A stretch of DNA of 64,000 nucleotides. Origin: Cytobacillus oceanisediminis 2691 (lineage in GTDB: Bacteria > Bacillota > Bacilli > Bacillales > Cytobacillaceae). Location: assembly GCF_007678455.1 (NCBI RefSeq), contig NZ_VEEP01000006.1:1-64000 (forward strand), in the 5' to 3' direction. Below the pieces are notes generated by a model that saw nothing but the letters and a program-made list of their open reading frames with translations, searched no databases and was not told where the DNA came from. A program made the position numbers and the translations under genes. This document shows positions 36,227 through 46,212 of this stretch, in pieces (the stretch's first letter is position 1; each line of letters begins with the position of its first letter).

Positions 36227-37411
36227 TTACTTATCGTTCAATGCGACTACTCCTGGCAGCTGCTTGCCTTCCATGAATTCAAGTGAAGCGCCGCCGCCTG
36301 TGGAGATGTGGCTCATTTTTTCAGCCAGTCCGAACTTCTCTACTGCTGCTGCAGAGTCGCCTCCGCCGATGACTGAATATGTATCGCTTGCATCGGCTAA
36401 TGCTTGTGCTACAGCTTTTGTTCCTTCTGCGAACTTATCGATTTCGAATACACCCATTGGTCCATTCCAGATAACCAGTTTGGACTTCTGGATGACATCG
36501 CGATAAGTTTCAGCTGTCTTCGGTCCGATATCAAGAGCTTCCCAGTCTGCAGGAATTTCTTCGATCGCTACGACCTTTGTATTTGCATCCGCAGAAAAAT
36601 CATCGGCAACGATTGCGTCAACCGGCATGTAGAAGTTCACGCCTTTTGCCTTAGCTTTTTCCATGAAGCTTTTAGCCAATTCAATTTTATCTTCTTCTAA
36701 AAGAGATTTGCCGATTTCGTGGCCCTGTGCTTTTACGAATGTGTAAGCAAGTCCGCCCCCGATGATCAGGTTATCTACTTTTTCCAACAGGTTATCGATG
36801 ACGCCGATTTTGTCTTTTACCTTCGCGCCGCCAATGATCGCTGTGAAAGGACGCTCTGGGTTTGACAATGCTTTTCCAAGTACTTCAAGCTCTTTTTCCA
36901 TCAGGAAGCCAGAGACAGCTGGAATATACTTGGCGATGCCTTCTGTTGAAGCATGGGCACGGTGAGCAGCTCCGAATGCATCGTTTACATATACATCTGC
37001 AAGCTCTGCAAATGCTTTTGCAAGTTCAGGATCATTCTTCTCTTCGCCTGGATAGAAACGGACATTCTCAAGAAGCAGGACATCGCCCTCGTTCATGCTG
37101 TCGATTTCAGATTTTACAGTGTCGCCGTAAGCTTCATCTGTTTTCTTTACATCCTTGCCTAGCAGCTCAGACAAACGCTTTGCTACTGGAGTCAAACGCA
37201 ATTCTTCAACAGCCTGCCCTTTTGGACGGCCAAGGTGGCTTGCAAGAAGGACTTTTGCACCCTGATCAACCAGGTACTTGATTGTTGGCAGTGCTGCACG
37301 GATCCTTGTTTCATCCGTAACCTGTCCATCCTTCATCGGCACGTTGAAATCAACGCGGCAAAAAACTCGTTTTCCTTTTACATCCACATCTTTTACTGTC
37401 TTTTTGTTCAA
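36227..37411 (-). CDS. pgk: Phosphoglycerate kinase
   Basis: 394 residues. [16 protein letters not shown] near the N terminus, [20 protein letters not shown] and the C-terminal nucleotide loop [15 protein letters not shown] are present. Makes ATP from 1,3-bisphosphoglycerate. The start is TTG, after AAAGGAGG. Part of the glycolytic operon controlled by CggR. Confidence 0.98.
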   Translation of the reverse strand: MNKKTVKDVDVKGKRVFCRVDFNVPMKDGQVTDETRIRAALPTIKYLVDQGAKVLLASHLGRPKGQAVEELRLTPVAKRLSELLGKDVKKTDEAYGDTVKSEIDSMNEGDVLLLENVRFYPGEEKNDPELAKAFAELADVYVNDAFGAAHRAHASTEGIAKYIPAVSGFLMEKELEVLGKALSNPERPFTAIIGGAKVKDKIGVIDNLLEKVDNLIIGGGLAYTFVKAQGHEIGKSLLEEDKIELAKSFMEKAKAKGVNFYMPVDAIVADDFSADANTKVVAIEEIPADWEALDIGPKTAETYRDVIQKSKLVIWNGPMGVFEIDKFAEGTKAVAQALADASDTYSVIGGGDSAAAVEKFGLAEKMSHISTGGGASLEFMEGKQLPGVVALNDK

Positions 37412-37456
37412 GGCTAGAGACCTCCTTTAAAATGGCGCATATGCGCGATTAAGCAG

Positions 37457-37494
37457 AAAAAGAGGAGAGGGAATTTACCCCGCTCCCCTTTTCA
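37457..37494 (-). terminator. Hairpin between gapA and pgk
   Basis: AAAAGGGGAG/CTCCTCTTTTT stem with inner GGG/CCC on the minus strand. It may be a partial terminator that lets gapA be expressed above the distal genes, or a processed-end stabiliser. Confidence 0.55.
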
Positions 37495-37540
37495 TCCCAC
37501 TACATTATAGTCGTAAATGGATGGTTAATCCAATATTTGC

Positions 37541-38548
37541 TTACAGACCTTTTTTAGCGATGAAATCAACCAGGTCAACTACACGGTTAGAGTAGCCAGA
37601 CTCGTTGTCATACCAAGAGATAACTTTTACCATGCTGCCTTCCATAACCATTGTTGAAAGTGCATCGATTGTAGAAGAGTTTGCACAGCCATTGTAGTCG
37701 CTAGATACTAGTGGCTCTTCGCTGTATCCAAGGATACCTTTAAGTTCGTTTTCAGAAGCTTTCTTGAATGCAGCATTGATTTCTTCAACTGTTACGTCTT
37801 TTTCAAGCTCAGCAACAAGGTCAACTAGTGAAACGTTTGGAGTTGGAACACGCATTGCTCCACCGTTCAATTTGCCTTTAAGTTCAGGCAATACTAGTGA
37901 AACTGCTTTTGCAGCACCAGTTGTTGTAGGAATGATGTTTTCCGCAGCTGCACGCGCACGACGGTAGTCTTTGTGCGGAAGGTCAAGAATTTGCTGGTCA
38001 TTTGTGTATGAGTGAACAGTTGTCATCATACCGCGCTTGATTCCGAAGTTGTCGTTCAGAACTTTCGCAAATGGAGCCAGGCAGTTTGTTGTACAAGATG
38101 CATTAGAGATTACGTGGTGGTTAGCTGCATCGTACTTGTCATCGTTAACACCCATAACGATTGTGATATCTTCGTCAGATGCCGGAGCAGAAATGATGAC
38201 TTTCTTTGCGCCTGCTTCAAGGTGTTTAGCAGCGTCAGCACGCTTTGTGAAACGGCCAGTAGATTCTACTACTACCTCTACGCCAAGGTCGCCCCAGCCA
38301 AGTTGAGCTGGATCTCTTTCAGCAAGTACTTTCACTTTGTGGCCGTCAACTACAAGGTAGTCACCGTCAACTGTGATTTCTTCGTTCAATGTTCCGTGAA
38401 CAGTATCATATTTTAAAAGGTGAGCAAGCATGTTTGCATCAGTTAAATCGTTAACTGCAACTACTTCCACATTAGGGTTCTTCAATGCCGCGCGGAAAAC
38501 TACGCGTCCAATACGTCCAAATCCGTTAATACCAACTTTTACTGCCAT
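37541..38548 (-). CDS. gapA: Glyceraldehyde-3-phosphate dehydrogenase, NAD-dependent
   Basis: 335 residues. [10 protein letters not shown] Rossmann start, Asp34 after VAVN (suits NAD rather than NADP), the catalytic Cys152 in [13 protein letters not shown] and the [16 protein letters not shown] end. Together with CggR immediately upstream this is the glycolytic GapA, not gluconeogenic GapB. The ATG follows AGGAGG. Confidence 0.97.
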   Translation of the reverse strand: MAVKVGINGFGRIGRVVFRAALKNPNVEVVAVNDLTDANMLAHLLKYDTVHGTLNEEITVDGDYLVVDGHKVKVLAERDPAQLGWGDLGVEVVVESTGRFTKRADAAKHLEAGAKKVIISAPASDEDITIVMGVNDDKYDAANHHVISNASCTTNCLAPFAKVLNDNFGIKRGMMTTVHSYTNDQQILDLPHKDYRRARAAAENIIPTTTGAAKAVSLVLPELKGKLNGGAMRVPTPNVSLVDLVAELEKDVTVEEINAAFKKASENELKGILGYSEEPLVSSDYNGCANSSTIDALSTMVMEGSMVKVISWYDNESGYSNRVVDLVDFIAKKGL

Positions 38549-38598
38549 GAGTATTTCCTCCTTTGATTCCTATAAAAGGTGTTGTTTATATTAAGGTG

Positions 38599-39624
38599 TT
38601 ACCCTTGTAACAATGTTTTAGCGGCTCCTTCATCCGTGACCAGGATGGTCGAGGAAGGCGCCTGTTTCATATAGGACCTGATCGCCTTTGCCTTTGACTG
38701 TCCGCCGGCAACCGCAATGATATTGCCTATATTTGCGAGATCATCCAGCTGAAGGCCAATCGTCAGCACTTTGTGGACGATTTCACCCTCTTCATTGAAA
38801 TAATAGCCAAAAGCCTCGCCGACTGCTTTTCCATCAAGGATTTTCTGCAAATCCTCAGGGCTGGTATTACGGCGTTCCGCCATTGTAATAGCGTCTCCAA
38901 TACCATGTAAAACCATGCTCGCTGATTTAACCAAATTCCATACTTCATAAATCAGCGGTTCTTTGATGAAGGACTTGTAAACTTCGGTGCTGACTTGGTC
39001 CGGTACATAAAAGACCCGGTTGCGGGAATTCGTATTATCCGCCATGATCGCGCAAACCGTGTTTGCCTGATTCTTGACGTCCTCGCCGATTCCGCCCCTT
39101 GCCGGCACGAAAACTAAATCCTTTTCGCCAAAGTCGGGAGTAAGGCTTTCCGCCACAGCCGCCATAGTCGATCCTCCTGTTACCGCAATGACATCCTTGC
39201 TTTTTAGGAGCTCTTTCATACTATTGGCTGTCGCACGCCCCAGCTCACTTTTCACCCATGGCGACTTGTCGCTGTCCCCTGGGACAACTATGACCCTTCG
39301 AATGCCCATGCGCTTTTCGAGCTGATACTCTAATGTGTTTATACCCATTATGTCCCGCATTACTCTATCAAGACTTTCCAGTATATCTTTTCCCTCTTTG
39401 GTCAGCGTCATTCCCGAAACCGACATCGAGATCAGATCCTGGTCTTTCAAAAACTCCACCTCAGAACGCAAAACCCGTTCAGTCAAATTCAGGCTGACCG
39501 AAAGATTTCTCCTGCCAACAGGCTGCATCACATTTATGTATTGGAGGATGAGGTATCGTTTTTGCATAACTTGCAATAAATCGGGCAATATTCTTTTTTG
39601 AATATCAATGAGCGAAAAGTCCAT
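38599..39624 (-). CDS. cggR: Central glycolytic genes regulator CggR
   Basis: 341 residues of the SorC family. A winged helix at the N terminus (LILQYINVMQPVGRRNLSVSLNLTERVLRSEVEFL) and a sugar-phosphate-binding domain from about 110 (GDSDKSPWVKSELGRATANSM, then VTGGSTMAAVAESL). Represses the gapA operon; fructose-1,6-bisphosphate relieves it. Its operator is found directly upstream of its own gene. The start ATG follows AAAGGAGA. Confidence 0.96.
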   Translation of the reverse strand: MDFSLIDIQKRILPDLLQVMQKRYLILQYINVMQPVGRRNLSVSLNLTERVLRSEVEFLKDQDLISMSVSGMTLTKEGKDILESLDRVMRDIMGINTLEYQLEKRMGIRRVIVVPGDSDKSPWVKSELGRATANSMKELLKSKDVIAVTGGSTMAAVAESLTPDFGEKDLVFVPARGGIGEDVKNQANTVCAIMADNTNSRNRVFYVPDQVSTEVYKSFIKEPLIYEVWNLVKSASMVLHGIGDAITMAERRNTSPEDLQKILDGKAVGEAFGYYFNEEGEIVHKVLTIGLQLDDLANIGNIIAVAGGQSKAKAIRSYMKQAPSSTILVTDEGAAKTLLQG

Positions 39625-39650
39625 GTTGATATTCTCCTTTATAAGTGATG

Positions 39651-39686
39651 GACGTTAAATGTCCCGCCAAGACATATTATGTCCCA
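39651..39686 (-). promoter_or_regulatory. CggR operator
   Basis: On the minus strand TGGGAC-N6-TGTC-N4-CGGGAC-N6-CGTC, a match to the known CggR operator CGGGAC-N6-TGTC-N4-CGGGAC-N6-TGTC. It ends 27 bases before the cggR start codon. Confidence 0.9.
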
Positions 39687-39691
39687 CTCGC

Positions 39692-39743
39692 GGTAAAAAA
39701 AATCACCCCTGCTACAGATTTCATTCTAACAGGAGTGAAAACC
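39692..39743 (-). terminator. Terminator after the glutaredoxin-like gene
   Basis: TCACTCCTGT/GCAGGGGTGA stem with a long loop and a T8 tail on the minus strand, just upstream of the CggR operator. Confidence 0.8.
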
Positions 39744-39747
39744 TTAA

Positions 39748-40008
39748 TCAACCAATAAACTCAAGGTTTTTTCGTGAAAACGCTTCACTTATGAATTTTT
39801 TGTTAATAATCCCGTATTGAAGCTCCTCGCCGTCCAATTCGATGACCGGAATCATGATTCCATACTTCTCGACAAGCTCATCATCGAGGTCGATATTGAT
39901 CTCTTCTATTGTAAAATTCCAGTTTTGCTGCAGTTCTTCTAGTATTTCCCGTGCAGTCTCACATAAATGGCAGCGCGGTCGGGAATAAAGTTTGACTGTT
40001 TTTTTCAT
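39748..40008 (-). CDS. Glutaredoxin-like protein (DUF836 type)
   Basis: 86 residues: a thioredoxin fold with redox motif CHLC at 13-16 (RPRCHLCETAREIL) and cis-Pro in MIPVIELDGEEL. Likely a cytosolic thiol-disulfide protein; it lacks a helix-bundle partner and its physiological role is not known. Between rpoN and cggR on the same strand. Confidence 0.85.
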   Translation of the reverse strand: MKKTVKLYSRPRCHLCETAREILEELQQNWNFTIEEINIDLDDELVEKYGIMIPVIELDGEELQYGIINKKFISEAFSRKNLEFIG

Positions 40009-40043
40009 TTCTGGCTCCTTTGACTGAGTGGAATCTTATTTAA

Positions 40044-40116
40044 TCGCAAACATTTGGTTTTATTAGGAAATACAGAAGCTTTATTCGCAAATTACGGGGC
40101 TTTATTCGCAAAACGG
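40044..40116. repeat. TTCGCAAA repeat array (41/21-bp spacing)
   Basis: TCGCAAA at 40044, 40085 and 40106. The last two carry the longer GCTTTATTCGCAAA. The steps, 41 and 21 bp, equal those of the sequence-unrelated GGTCGAATTA arrays. Confidence 0.7.
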
Positions 40117-40163
40117 AAATATCATCCATATCACCAACAGGTTCAACGTGAATTTGCTATACC

Positions 40164-41507
40164 CTAATCAAATCGTTTCCGTTTCGAAGAGGATGGAATC
40201 CCCAGCTGGTCGCGGTATTTCGCGACGGTTCTCCGCGACACGACCATCCCTTCACGATCCTCGAGCATTTCAACGATAGCCTGGTCGGAAATCGGCTTTC
40301 TTTTATCTTCTTCCTTTATATAGTTCTCGATTGCCGCCTTTACAGTTTGCGATGAGGCCTGGTCGTTCTCGGTGGTGGCAACCCCACTTGTAAAGAACGA
40401 TTTCAATTCATAGGTTCCGCATGGTGTCTGCATGTATTTTTCACGTACAGTCCGGCTGACGGTTGATTCGTGGATCTCCAGCTCATCCGCCACCTCCCTC
40501 ATCGTCATCGGATTCAGGTGGGAAGGACCTTTCATGAAAAAGTCCGGCTGTTTTTCGATGATCTTTGCGGACACCTTCACCAGCGTTTCCTTGCGTTGTT
40601 CGAGGCTGCGGCGGATCCACTGATAATCCCCCTGCTTTTCCTGGAGGAATTTATTGACTTCCTGATCCTTATGCTGTGATAGCTGTCGGTAATAGCCATC
40701 GTTAAAAGAGACTTTCGGAATCAAAGCATCATATACGCTTACGGAAAGTTCATCACCTTCACGTTTCACCACTACATCCGGAACAATATAGGCTGGCTTT
40801 CCACGCTGGAAAGCTGCCCCTGGTTTCGGATTAAGCTTTTGGATCTCGTCATGGACCTTCTGGATATCCTTCAATTCTATATTCAGCATTTTCGAGAGTG
40901 CTTTCCACTTTTTTTCAGCAAAGAGAAGGAAATGGTCACGGATGATCGTGATCGCCAGTTGATTGGCTGAGGTCCGCTTCTGCCTTGTCAACTGGAGCAG
41001 CAGGCACTCCTGAAGGTCTCCTGCCGCAATACCGGCAGGATCCAATGATTGCAGCTTGAAATAGGCGGAATCAATGATTTCCTCATCCACAGCAAACCTT
41101 TTTGCAAGATCATTGCGATCCATTTTCAAGTAACCGTTTTCATCTATATTTTCAATCAACACTGGTAATATCAGTTTTTCCTCTGGCGATGCTTTTAAGG
41201 AGTTTAGCTGGGCATGAAGATATTCTTCAAGCGTCTCACTCTCGCCAGAACCAATCTGTTCAATCAAATTTTTCTGGTCACGTTCGAATGTCCTTTTTGT
41301 ACTTTTTCTCTTACGATCCATATTCGAATCAAAGTTAGTGATATTTTTAAAGTCTACTTGCAGCAGGGGATTTTCCATCGATTTAGCTTCAAGAAAAGCC
41401 GCAAGCTCATGGGCTGAGTACTGCAAAAGCGCAATTGCCTGAGTCAGCTCCTGAGTCATCGCCAATTTTAACGTCTGTTTTTGAAACAATCCAGCTTTCA
41501 GATCCAT
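40164..41507 (-). CDS. rpoN: RNA polymerase sigma-54 factor
   Basis: 447 residues. The Gln-rich N-terminal activator-interacting region (LKLAMTQELTQAIALLQYS), the core-binding middle (LQSLDPAGIAAGDLQECLLLQL), a helix-turn-helix (REVADELEIHESTVSRTVREKYMQTP) and the RpoN box SRRTVAKYRDQLGIP near the end are complete. In Bacillus (as SigL) it drives activator-dependent genes for amino acid and levan use. No sigma-54 activator lies in the window. Confidence 0.96.
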   Translation of the reverse strand: MDLKAGLFQKQTLKLAMTQELTQAIALLQYSAHELAAFLEAKSMENPLLQVDFKNITNFDSNMDRKRKSTKRTFERDQKNLIEQIGSGESETLEEYLHAQLNSLKASPEEKLILPVLIENIDENGYLKMDRNDLAKRFAVDEEIIDSAYFKLQSLDPAGIAAGDLQECLLLQLTRQKRTSANQLAITIIRDHFLLFAEKKWKALSKMLNIELKDIQKVHDEIQKLNPKPGAAFQRGKPAYIVPDVVVKREGDELSVSVYDALIPKVSFNDGYYRQLSQHKDQEVNKFLQEKQGDYQWIRRSLEQRKETLVKVSAKIIEKQPDFFMKGPSHLNPMTMREVADELEIHESTVSRTVREKYMQTPCGTYELKSFFTSGVATTENDQASSQTVKAAIENYIKEEDKRKPISDQAIVEMLEDREGMVVSRRTVAKYRDQLGIPSSSKRKRFD

Positions 41508-41667
41508 CTAAATCACCCCTGCACTCATTTTACATGATAAACCGGGTTTGGTGTATGGAAAGAATTTGGCATGACAAGAAAACTCTCATGTTTTACCAGT
41601 GTCAATATAGTATTAACGAAACGGATAAATATGTAAGGCGGTTTTACTTTATTATCTGAAATTTCAG

Positions 41668-41707
41668 TTGACTCAGTGATATTAATTATAAGATAATACT
41701 ACTGAGT
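41668..41707 (+). promoter_or_regulatory. Promoter and inverted repeat of the TetR gene
   Basis: TTGACT (41668-41673), 18 bp, GATAAT (41692-41697). ACTCAGT at 41671-41677 and ACTGAGT at 41701-41707 are inverted repeats flanking this promoter, suggesting autorepression. Confidence 0.55.
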
Positions 41708-41732
41708 AATATATTTTAGAAGGTGTTATTAA

Positions 41733-42332
41733 ATGAGTAAAAGAGGCAGAAAGAAAGGGGCTAGCGGTGAACAAAGCCGGGCTTTGCTGCTTACAATCGC
41801 AGCAGAAGAGTTTGCCCAAAAAGGGTATTACGAAACCAAAATCAGCACAATCGTTCAAAGGGCAGGCTTAACCCAGCCAACATTCTACCTTTACTTTAAA
41901 AGTAAAGAGGCAATTTTTAAGGAATTAATCGACTCGTTTCGCAAAAGGCTTTTTCATCTCACAAAAGAAAGTCGATTAGAACCCGGAATTAATCCTGACT
42001 CCTTATCAACGACGATCAGTAAAGGCTTAACAGGAATCTTTACTTTCTTTATTGAGAATCAAGATTTAACACTCATTGGTTTCTATCATCCTCAAGAGTC
42101 TAAAGAATTGAAAAAACAGTTAGCGGTCCAAATAAGAGAAAACTTAATGTTTGAAGCTGAAAATGGTATTTTTCAGTCTGAACTCGACATGGATTTGGTG
42201 TCAGATATTTTGATTGGCATTATCGAGCGCCTCACGATGACCAAATTATTTCCCGGAATAAAAACTCCTGAAGAACTTTCTTCTGAGATTGTTCAACTTC
42301 TTCTAAACGGAATGTTACCGAAAAGCGTCTGA
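41733..42332 (+). CDS. TetR/AcrR-family regulator
   Basis: 199 residues. The N-terminal helix-turn-helix (AAEEFAQKGYYETKISTIVQRAGLTQPTFYLYFKSKEAIF) is typical; the C-terminal domain resembles QacR/FadR-type ligand pockets but is not assignable. The ATG follows AGAAGGTG. No transporter or enzyme gene is adjacent, so the target is unknown apart from likely autoregulation. Confidence 0.9.
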   Translation: MSKRGRKKGASGEQSRALLLTIAAEEFAQKGYYETKISTIVQRAGLTQPTFYLYFKSKEAIFKELIDSFRKRLFHLTKESRLEPGINPDSLSTTISKGLTGIFTFFIENQDLTLIGFYHPQESKELKKQLAVQIRENLMFEAENGIFQSELDMDLVSDILIGIIERLTMTKLFPGIKTPEELSSEIVQLLLNGMLPKSV

Positions 42333-42483
42333 TCATTTTTCGCTATTGGAATTGACCCTTGCATCGCCATAATTAAATCTCCTTGAATACCACTGGATTG
42401 GCGAACGCCAAAAATCACTGAATACCGTGGAAAAGATCAAATTGATTTGGAAAAGACCTAATTTGAGTGGAGGAGAATGAATC

Positions 42484-42642
42484 ATGGAAAGAGAGTTAGA
42501 ACAAGAGTGGTTGTACTTAATGATGCAGGCTAAACAAATGGGGATTCCTATAGAGGAGGTCCGGCAGTTTCTCCAGCAGGGTTCTTTAGAAGACGTCTCA
42601 TACCAAAAATCTAAATCGGAGTTTTTACGGCCGAGTCCTTAA
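42484..42642 (+). CDS. SinI-like anti-repressor peptide
   Basis: 52 residues. The N-terminal part LEQEWLYLMMQAKQMGIPIEEVRQFL has the pattern of the SinI domain (LDQEWVELMVEAKEANISPEEIRKYL in B. subtilis SinI), which heterodimerises with SinR and frees biofilm genes. The tail is short and polar. GGAGGAG precedes the ATG. No SinR gene is beside it. It is likely an orphan antagonist of SinR or of a SinR-like protein. Confidence 0.75.
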   Translation: MERELEQEWLYLMMQAKQMGIPIEEVRQFLQQGSLEDVSYQKSKSEFLRPSP

Positions 42643-42736
42643 AACACATGCGATTTCGCATGTATGGGTAAAACAAAGATCCCCTTTCTCAGGGATTGTA
42701 CCCATAGGGTTTGCAGCAGTTGAATGAATACCAAAA

Positions 42737-42790
42737 CAAAAAAAGTTCCCATGCTTGTATATAAAACATACAAACATAGGAACTCATTTT
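42737..42790 (-). terminator. tRNA-Arg terminator
   Basis: Long interrupted stem (GAGTTCC, ATG, TTGTAT against ATACAA, CAT, GGAACT) with a T7 tail on the minus strand. Confidence 0.8.
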
Positions 42791-42797
42791 TTTGTAA

Positions 42798-42869
42798 CGC
42801 CCTCGGCAGGAATCGAACCCACATCTCAAGAACCGGAATCTTACGTGCTATCCGTTGCACCACGAGGGC
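42798..42869 (-). tRNA. tRNA-Arg (CCG)
   Basis: Cloverleaf on the minus strand: acceptor GCCCTCG/CGAGGGC, D arm GTGCAACGGATAGCAC, anticodon stem TAAGA/TCTTG with loop TTCCGGT (anticodon CCG) and T arm GTGGGTTCGATTCCTGC. 72 nt; the 3' CCA is not encoded. Confidence 0.95.
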
Positions 42870-43054
42870 ATGTTTGAAGTTAGCGTTACGCTTACCTATT
42901 ATAGGATAAGTCTTCACGGTTTGCAAGAATGATTTTTTGCCATCAGTGCCAGCCCATTGTTTAAAAATGCCAATCTTGGGTAAGATGGATACGGTACAGT
43001 AAATTGGAATATAAATATTGTCGAACAGTTTATGCAGGCTTTAAAAGCGATTCG

Positions 43055-43084
43055 TTTGACCTTTATTGACCATGCGTGTATCAT
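43055..43084 (+). promoter_or_regulatory. CtsR operator overlapping the clpP promoter
   Basis: TTTGACC-TTT-ATTGACC (43055-43071) is the reverse of the heptad repeat RGTCAAA-N3-RGTCAAA recognised by CtsR. It overlaps a promoter TTGACC (43056-43061), 17 bp, TATCAT (43079-43084). This suits heat and protein-stress induction. Confidence 0.88.
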
Positions 43085-43231
43085 TAAACTACATAGGTGT
43101 TCTGGCAAACGAACCAGTTTATGCCAGCCTGCAATCTGTCTATTAAAGGGCAGTCATTTGCTTTTAAAAAGGGATTATAAAACCTTGTTTAAAGCGGTGA
43201 AATGATCTTACGTTAAAGGAGGAAAACAAAC

Positions 43232-43837
43232 ATGAACTTGATTCCTACAGTTATTGAACAAACGAATCGGGGCGAAAGGGCATATGATATTTATTCCCGC
43301 CTTTTAAAGGATCGCATCATTATGCTGGGAAGCGGCATTGATGACAATGTTGCCAACTCAATCGTAGCCCAGCTGCTTTTCCTGGAAGCTGAAAATCCGG
43401 AAAAAGACATTTCCATCTACATCAATAGCCCGGGCGGCAGCATCACTGCCGGTATGGCAATCTACGATACTATGCAGTTCATCAAGCCGGATGTACAGAC
43501 AATCTGTATCGGTATGGCTGCATCCATGGGTGCATTCCTTCTGGCTGCCGGAACAAAAGGCAAGCGCTATGCACTTCCAAACGCGGAAGTCATGATCCAC
43601 CAGCCACTTGGCGGTGCACAGGGACAGGCAACTGAAATCGAAATCGCTGCGAAGCGTATCCTTTTCCTTCGTGAAAAGCTGAATGGCATCCTTTCAGAGC
43701 GTACTGGCCAGCCGCTTGAAGTCATCGCGAAAGATACTGACCGCGACAACTTCATGACAGCTGAGCGTGCGAAGGAATATGGTCTTGTCGACCAGATCAT
43801 CACTCGCAATGTATTGGAAGAAAAAAAGGATAAATAA
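43232..43837 (+). CDS. clpP: ATP-dependent Clp protease proteolytic subunit
   Basis: 201 residues. The catalytic triad is Ser98 (GMAASMG), His123 (EVMIHQP) and Asp172 (TDRDNF). The hydrophobic N-terminal [11 protein letters not shown] axial loop is intact. It forms a tetradecamer with ClpX, ClpC or ClpE and degrades stress-damaged and SsrA-tagged proteins, linking it to the tmRNA system in this window. Start after AAAGGAGG. CtsR-controlled promoter upstream and a terminator downstream. Confidence 0.98.
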   Translation: MNLIPTVIEQTNRGERAYDIYSRLLKDRIIMLGSGIDDNVANSIVAQLLFLEAENPEKDISIYINSPGGSITAGMAIYDTMQFIKPDVQTICIGMAASMGAFLLAAGTKGKRYALPNAEVMIHQPLGGAQGQATEIEIAAKRILFLREKLNGILSERTGQPLEVIAKDTDRDNFMTAERAKEYGLVDQIITRNVLEEKKDK

Positions 43838-43850
43838 TCAAAACCAAAAC

Positions 43851-43885
43851 AAAAACTCGCTCTTCAAACGGAGCGAGTTTTTTTA
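43851..43885 (+). terminator. clpP terminator
   Basis: AACTCGCTC/GAGCGAGTT stem with a T7 tail. The A tract on the left may also serve the convergent crh gene. Confidence 0.9.
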
Positions 43886-43899
43886 TGGTTCTTTTCAGC

Positions 43900-44157
43900 T
43901 TAATTTTCGTTCTGGATGTATTCAGCCAGTTTCGACACGGCTTCTTCTTCGTCATTTCCATCCGCGATCAGGTTCACTGATGCGCCGGCACTTACTGCAA
44001 GACTCATCAAGCCCATGATGCTTTTTGCGTTTACCTTTTTCCCATCCTTCTCTAGAAAAATATCGGATGAGAACCTGTTTGCTTCCTGCACGAATAATGC
44101 AGCGGGACGTGCTTGCAGCCCAGTTTTCAATTTGACTTCCACTTGTTTTTCAACCAT
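43900..44157 (-). CDS. crh: Catabolite repression HPr-like protein Crh
   Basis: 85 residues. It is an HPr homologue in which position 15 is Gln (KTGLQARPAA), so it cannot take phosphate from enzyme I, while Ser46 (NAKSIMGLM) is kept for HPr kinase. Ser46-phosphorylated Crh is a CcpA co-repressor. The kinase gene hprK is in the same window. Last gene of the NUDIX-rapZ-mgfK-whiA-crh unit. Confidence 0.96.
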   Translation of the reverse strand: MVEKQVEVKLKTGLQARPAALFVQEANRFSSDIFLEKDGKKVNAKSIMGLMSLAVSAGASVNLIADGNDEEEAVSKLAEYIQNEN

Positions 44158-44176
44158 TGCTTTTCCTCCTCTATCC

Positions 44177-45124
44177 CTATTTATTTATAGTTTGCCCGGC
44201 ACGCAGTTTATCTGCTATCTCATCAATTTTTCGCAGCCGGTGATTGATTCCTGATTTGCTGATACTTCCCCCGCTGACCATTTCGCCCAGCTCTTTCAGG
44301 GTGACATCCTGGTAATCGACACGGAGCTGAGCAATCTCCCTCAGCTTATCCGGTAAAATTTGCAGGCCGACTGTATCCCGTATGTAGCGGATATTCTCTA
44401 CCTGTCTTAGGGCAGCCCCAATTGTTTTATTCAAGTTAGCCGTTTCACAATTTACGAGACGGTTAACCGAATTTCTCATATCACGGACAATCCGGATATC
44501 CTCAAAACGCAGCAGCGCATTATGGGCGCCAACGATGTTCAAGAACTCAGTGATTTTTTCCGCTTCCTTCAAGTAGGTGATAAATCCTTTTTTCCGTTCC
44601 AGCGTTTTGCTGTTGAGTCCAAACGTGTTCATCAACTCACATAATGAATCATTATGCTCCTGATACATCGAGGCAATCTCAAGATGGTAGGAGGAAGTTT
44701 CCGGGTTATTTACCGAACCTCCTGCAAGGAAAGCTCCTCTTAAATAAGAACGCTTACAACATTTCTTTTTCACCAATTCAGGTGAAATTTCATAGTTAAT
44801 TTCAAAGCCTTCTCCTAAAATCTTTAAATCCTCCAGAATTTCTCTGGCTGATTCCTTCAGGCGGACAATATAAACATTATTTTTTTTCAGCCGCATCTTC
44901 TTTCGCACCAAAAGCTCTACCTGTACCTGATAGCTTTTCTTGATCAGGGTATAGATCCGCCTGGCAATCGCGGCATTTTCAGTCTGTACGTCTACGATGA
45001 GTTTGCGATTAGAGAAGGAAAGGGAACCATTCATCCGGATCAAAGCGGACAGTTCCGCATTGGCGCAGCAGCCCTTCACGTCAATATTCGTGAGTTCTTT
45101 TTTTGTTTCCGAAGCGAACGACAC
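44177..45124 (-). CDS. whiA: WhiA-family DNA-binding protein
   Basis: 315 residues. An N-terminal degenerate LAGLIDADG-like domain ([16 protein letters not shown] near residue 128) is fused to a C-terminal helix-turn-helix ([25 protein letters not shown]). WhiA affects cell division and chromosome segregation in Bacillus. The start is GTG after GGGGTGAAGAG. Confidence 0.95.
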   Translation of the reverse strand: MSFASETKKELTNIDVKGCCANAELSALIRMNGSLSFSNRKLIVDVQTENAAIARRIYTLIKKSYQVQVELLVRKKMRLKKNNVYIVRLKESAREILEDLKILGEGFEINYEISPELVKKKCCKRSYLRGAFLAGGSVNNPETSSYHLEIASMYQEHNDSLCELMNTFGLNSKTLERKKGFITYLKEAEKITEFLNIVGAHNALLRFEDIRIVRDMRNSVNRLVNCETANLNKTIGAALRQVENIRYIRDTVGLQILPDKLREIAQLRVDYQDVTLKELGEMVSGGSISKSGINHRLRKIDEIADKLRAGQTINK

Positions 45125-45228
45125 CTCTTCACCCCCTGGTTATTTGGTGCTGGCGCCCTTGTTCACGCAAACGCAGCAGTTGTCTTTTTTAAAATCTTTT
45201 TCTCGAGACAAACGCTTGCATCCTATAT

Positions 45229-46212
45229 CTACGCGTTATACCTCTTTTTGGTTTCATCTATTATCATAGAATATAAAATTTCTGAAACTTTTTTTGTATC
45301 ATGCCTGATGACATTGCCATCCAGCTCTGCGATTTCATCCTGTACGACCTCGACTCCTAAAGAATTCAGCCGGTCCAGATCAAAAACGACAGGCTGGGCA
45401 AGCTCTTCCTTATATCGCAGCTCGACATCAGGAGGGATGGTCTCACTGTTTACCAAAATCGTATCGATAAAAGCACAATCCATATGATCATAAATCGCTT
45501 TAATATGGTCACTTGCCGCAAAATCATGCGTCTCTCCCGCCTGGGTCATCAAATTGCAGATATACACCTTCCGCGCCTTCGCTTTGCAAACTTCCTTGCC
45601 AAGCTTTTTCACGAGCAGGTTTGGCAGGATACTTGTATATAAGCTGCCTGGTCCGATGACAATCAAATCCGCTTCCCTGATCGCCTGGAGCGTCTCAGGC
45701 AATGGCTTTACGCCTTCAGGATTCAGGAAAACCCGCTTGATTCTTTTCCCTGAGTAAGGAATTTTCGATTCGCCCCTGACAATGCTGTTATCCTCCATCA
45801 CCGCATTCAGCATGACACTCCTGTTTGCTGCCGGCAGGACTTTTCCGCGCACATTCAGCACCTTGCTCATCTCCTGGATTGCATGGACGAAATTGCCGGT
45901 AATCGACGTCATCGCCGCCAGGATCAGGTTGCCGAGCGAGTGGCCAGATAATTCATTGGATGTATTGAAGCGATGCTGGAACATTTCCTCAATCAGCGGC
46001 TCCACATCCGAAAGGGCAGCCAGGACATTCCTGATATCGCCTGGAGGGGGAATCTGCATATCTTCCCGCAGGCGGCCCGAACTTCCGCCATCATCAGCCA
46101 CTGTGACAATCGCAGTGATGTCGACCGGATGCTTTTTCAAGCCCCGGAGCAGGACTGGGAGGCCTGTTCCGCCTCCAATGATGACGATTCTTGGCAGTCC
46201 ATCTGTCATCAT
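45229..46212 (-). CDS. mgfK: Gluconeogenesis/morphogenesis factor YvcK
   Basis: 327 residues of the CofD-like family ([18 protein letters not shown] at the N terminus, [10 protein letters not shown] near 40, HSLGNL near 90, [16 protein letters not shown] near 190). It binds UDP-sugars and is needed for growth on gluconeogenic carbon and for normal shape. Its ATG overlaps the rapZ stop (ATGA), indicating coupling. Confidence 0.95.
   Translation of the reverse strand: MMTDGLPRIVIIGGGTGLPVLLRGLKKHPVDITAIVTVADDGGSSGRLREDMQIPPPGDIRNVLAALSDVEPLIEEMFQHRFNTSNELSGHSLGNLILAAMTSITGNFVHAIQEMSKVLNVRGKVLPAANRSVMLNAVMEDNSIVRGESKIPYSGKRIKRVFLNPEGVKPLPETLQAIREADLIVIGPGSLYTSILPNLLVKKLGKEVCKAKARKVYICNLMTQAGETHDFAASDHIKAIYDHMDCAFIDTILVNSETIPPDVELRYKEELAQPVVFDLDRLNSLGVEVVQDEIAELDGNVIRHDTKKVSEILYSMIIDETKKRYNA

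Noticed and set aside
42639-42926. 95-codon minus-strand frame
   Set aside because: It runs through tRNA-Arg and its terminator.
43900-44157. HPr (ptsH)
   Set aside because: Position 15 is Gln instead of His, and the whiA-mgfK context fits Crh.
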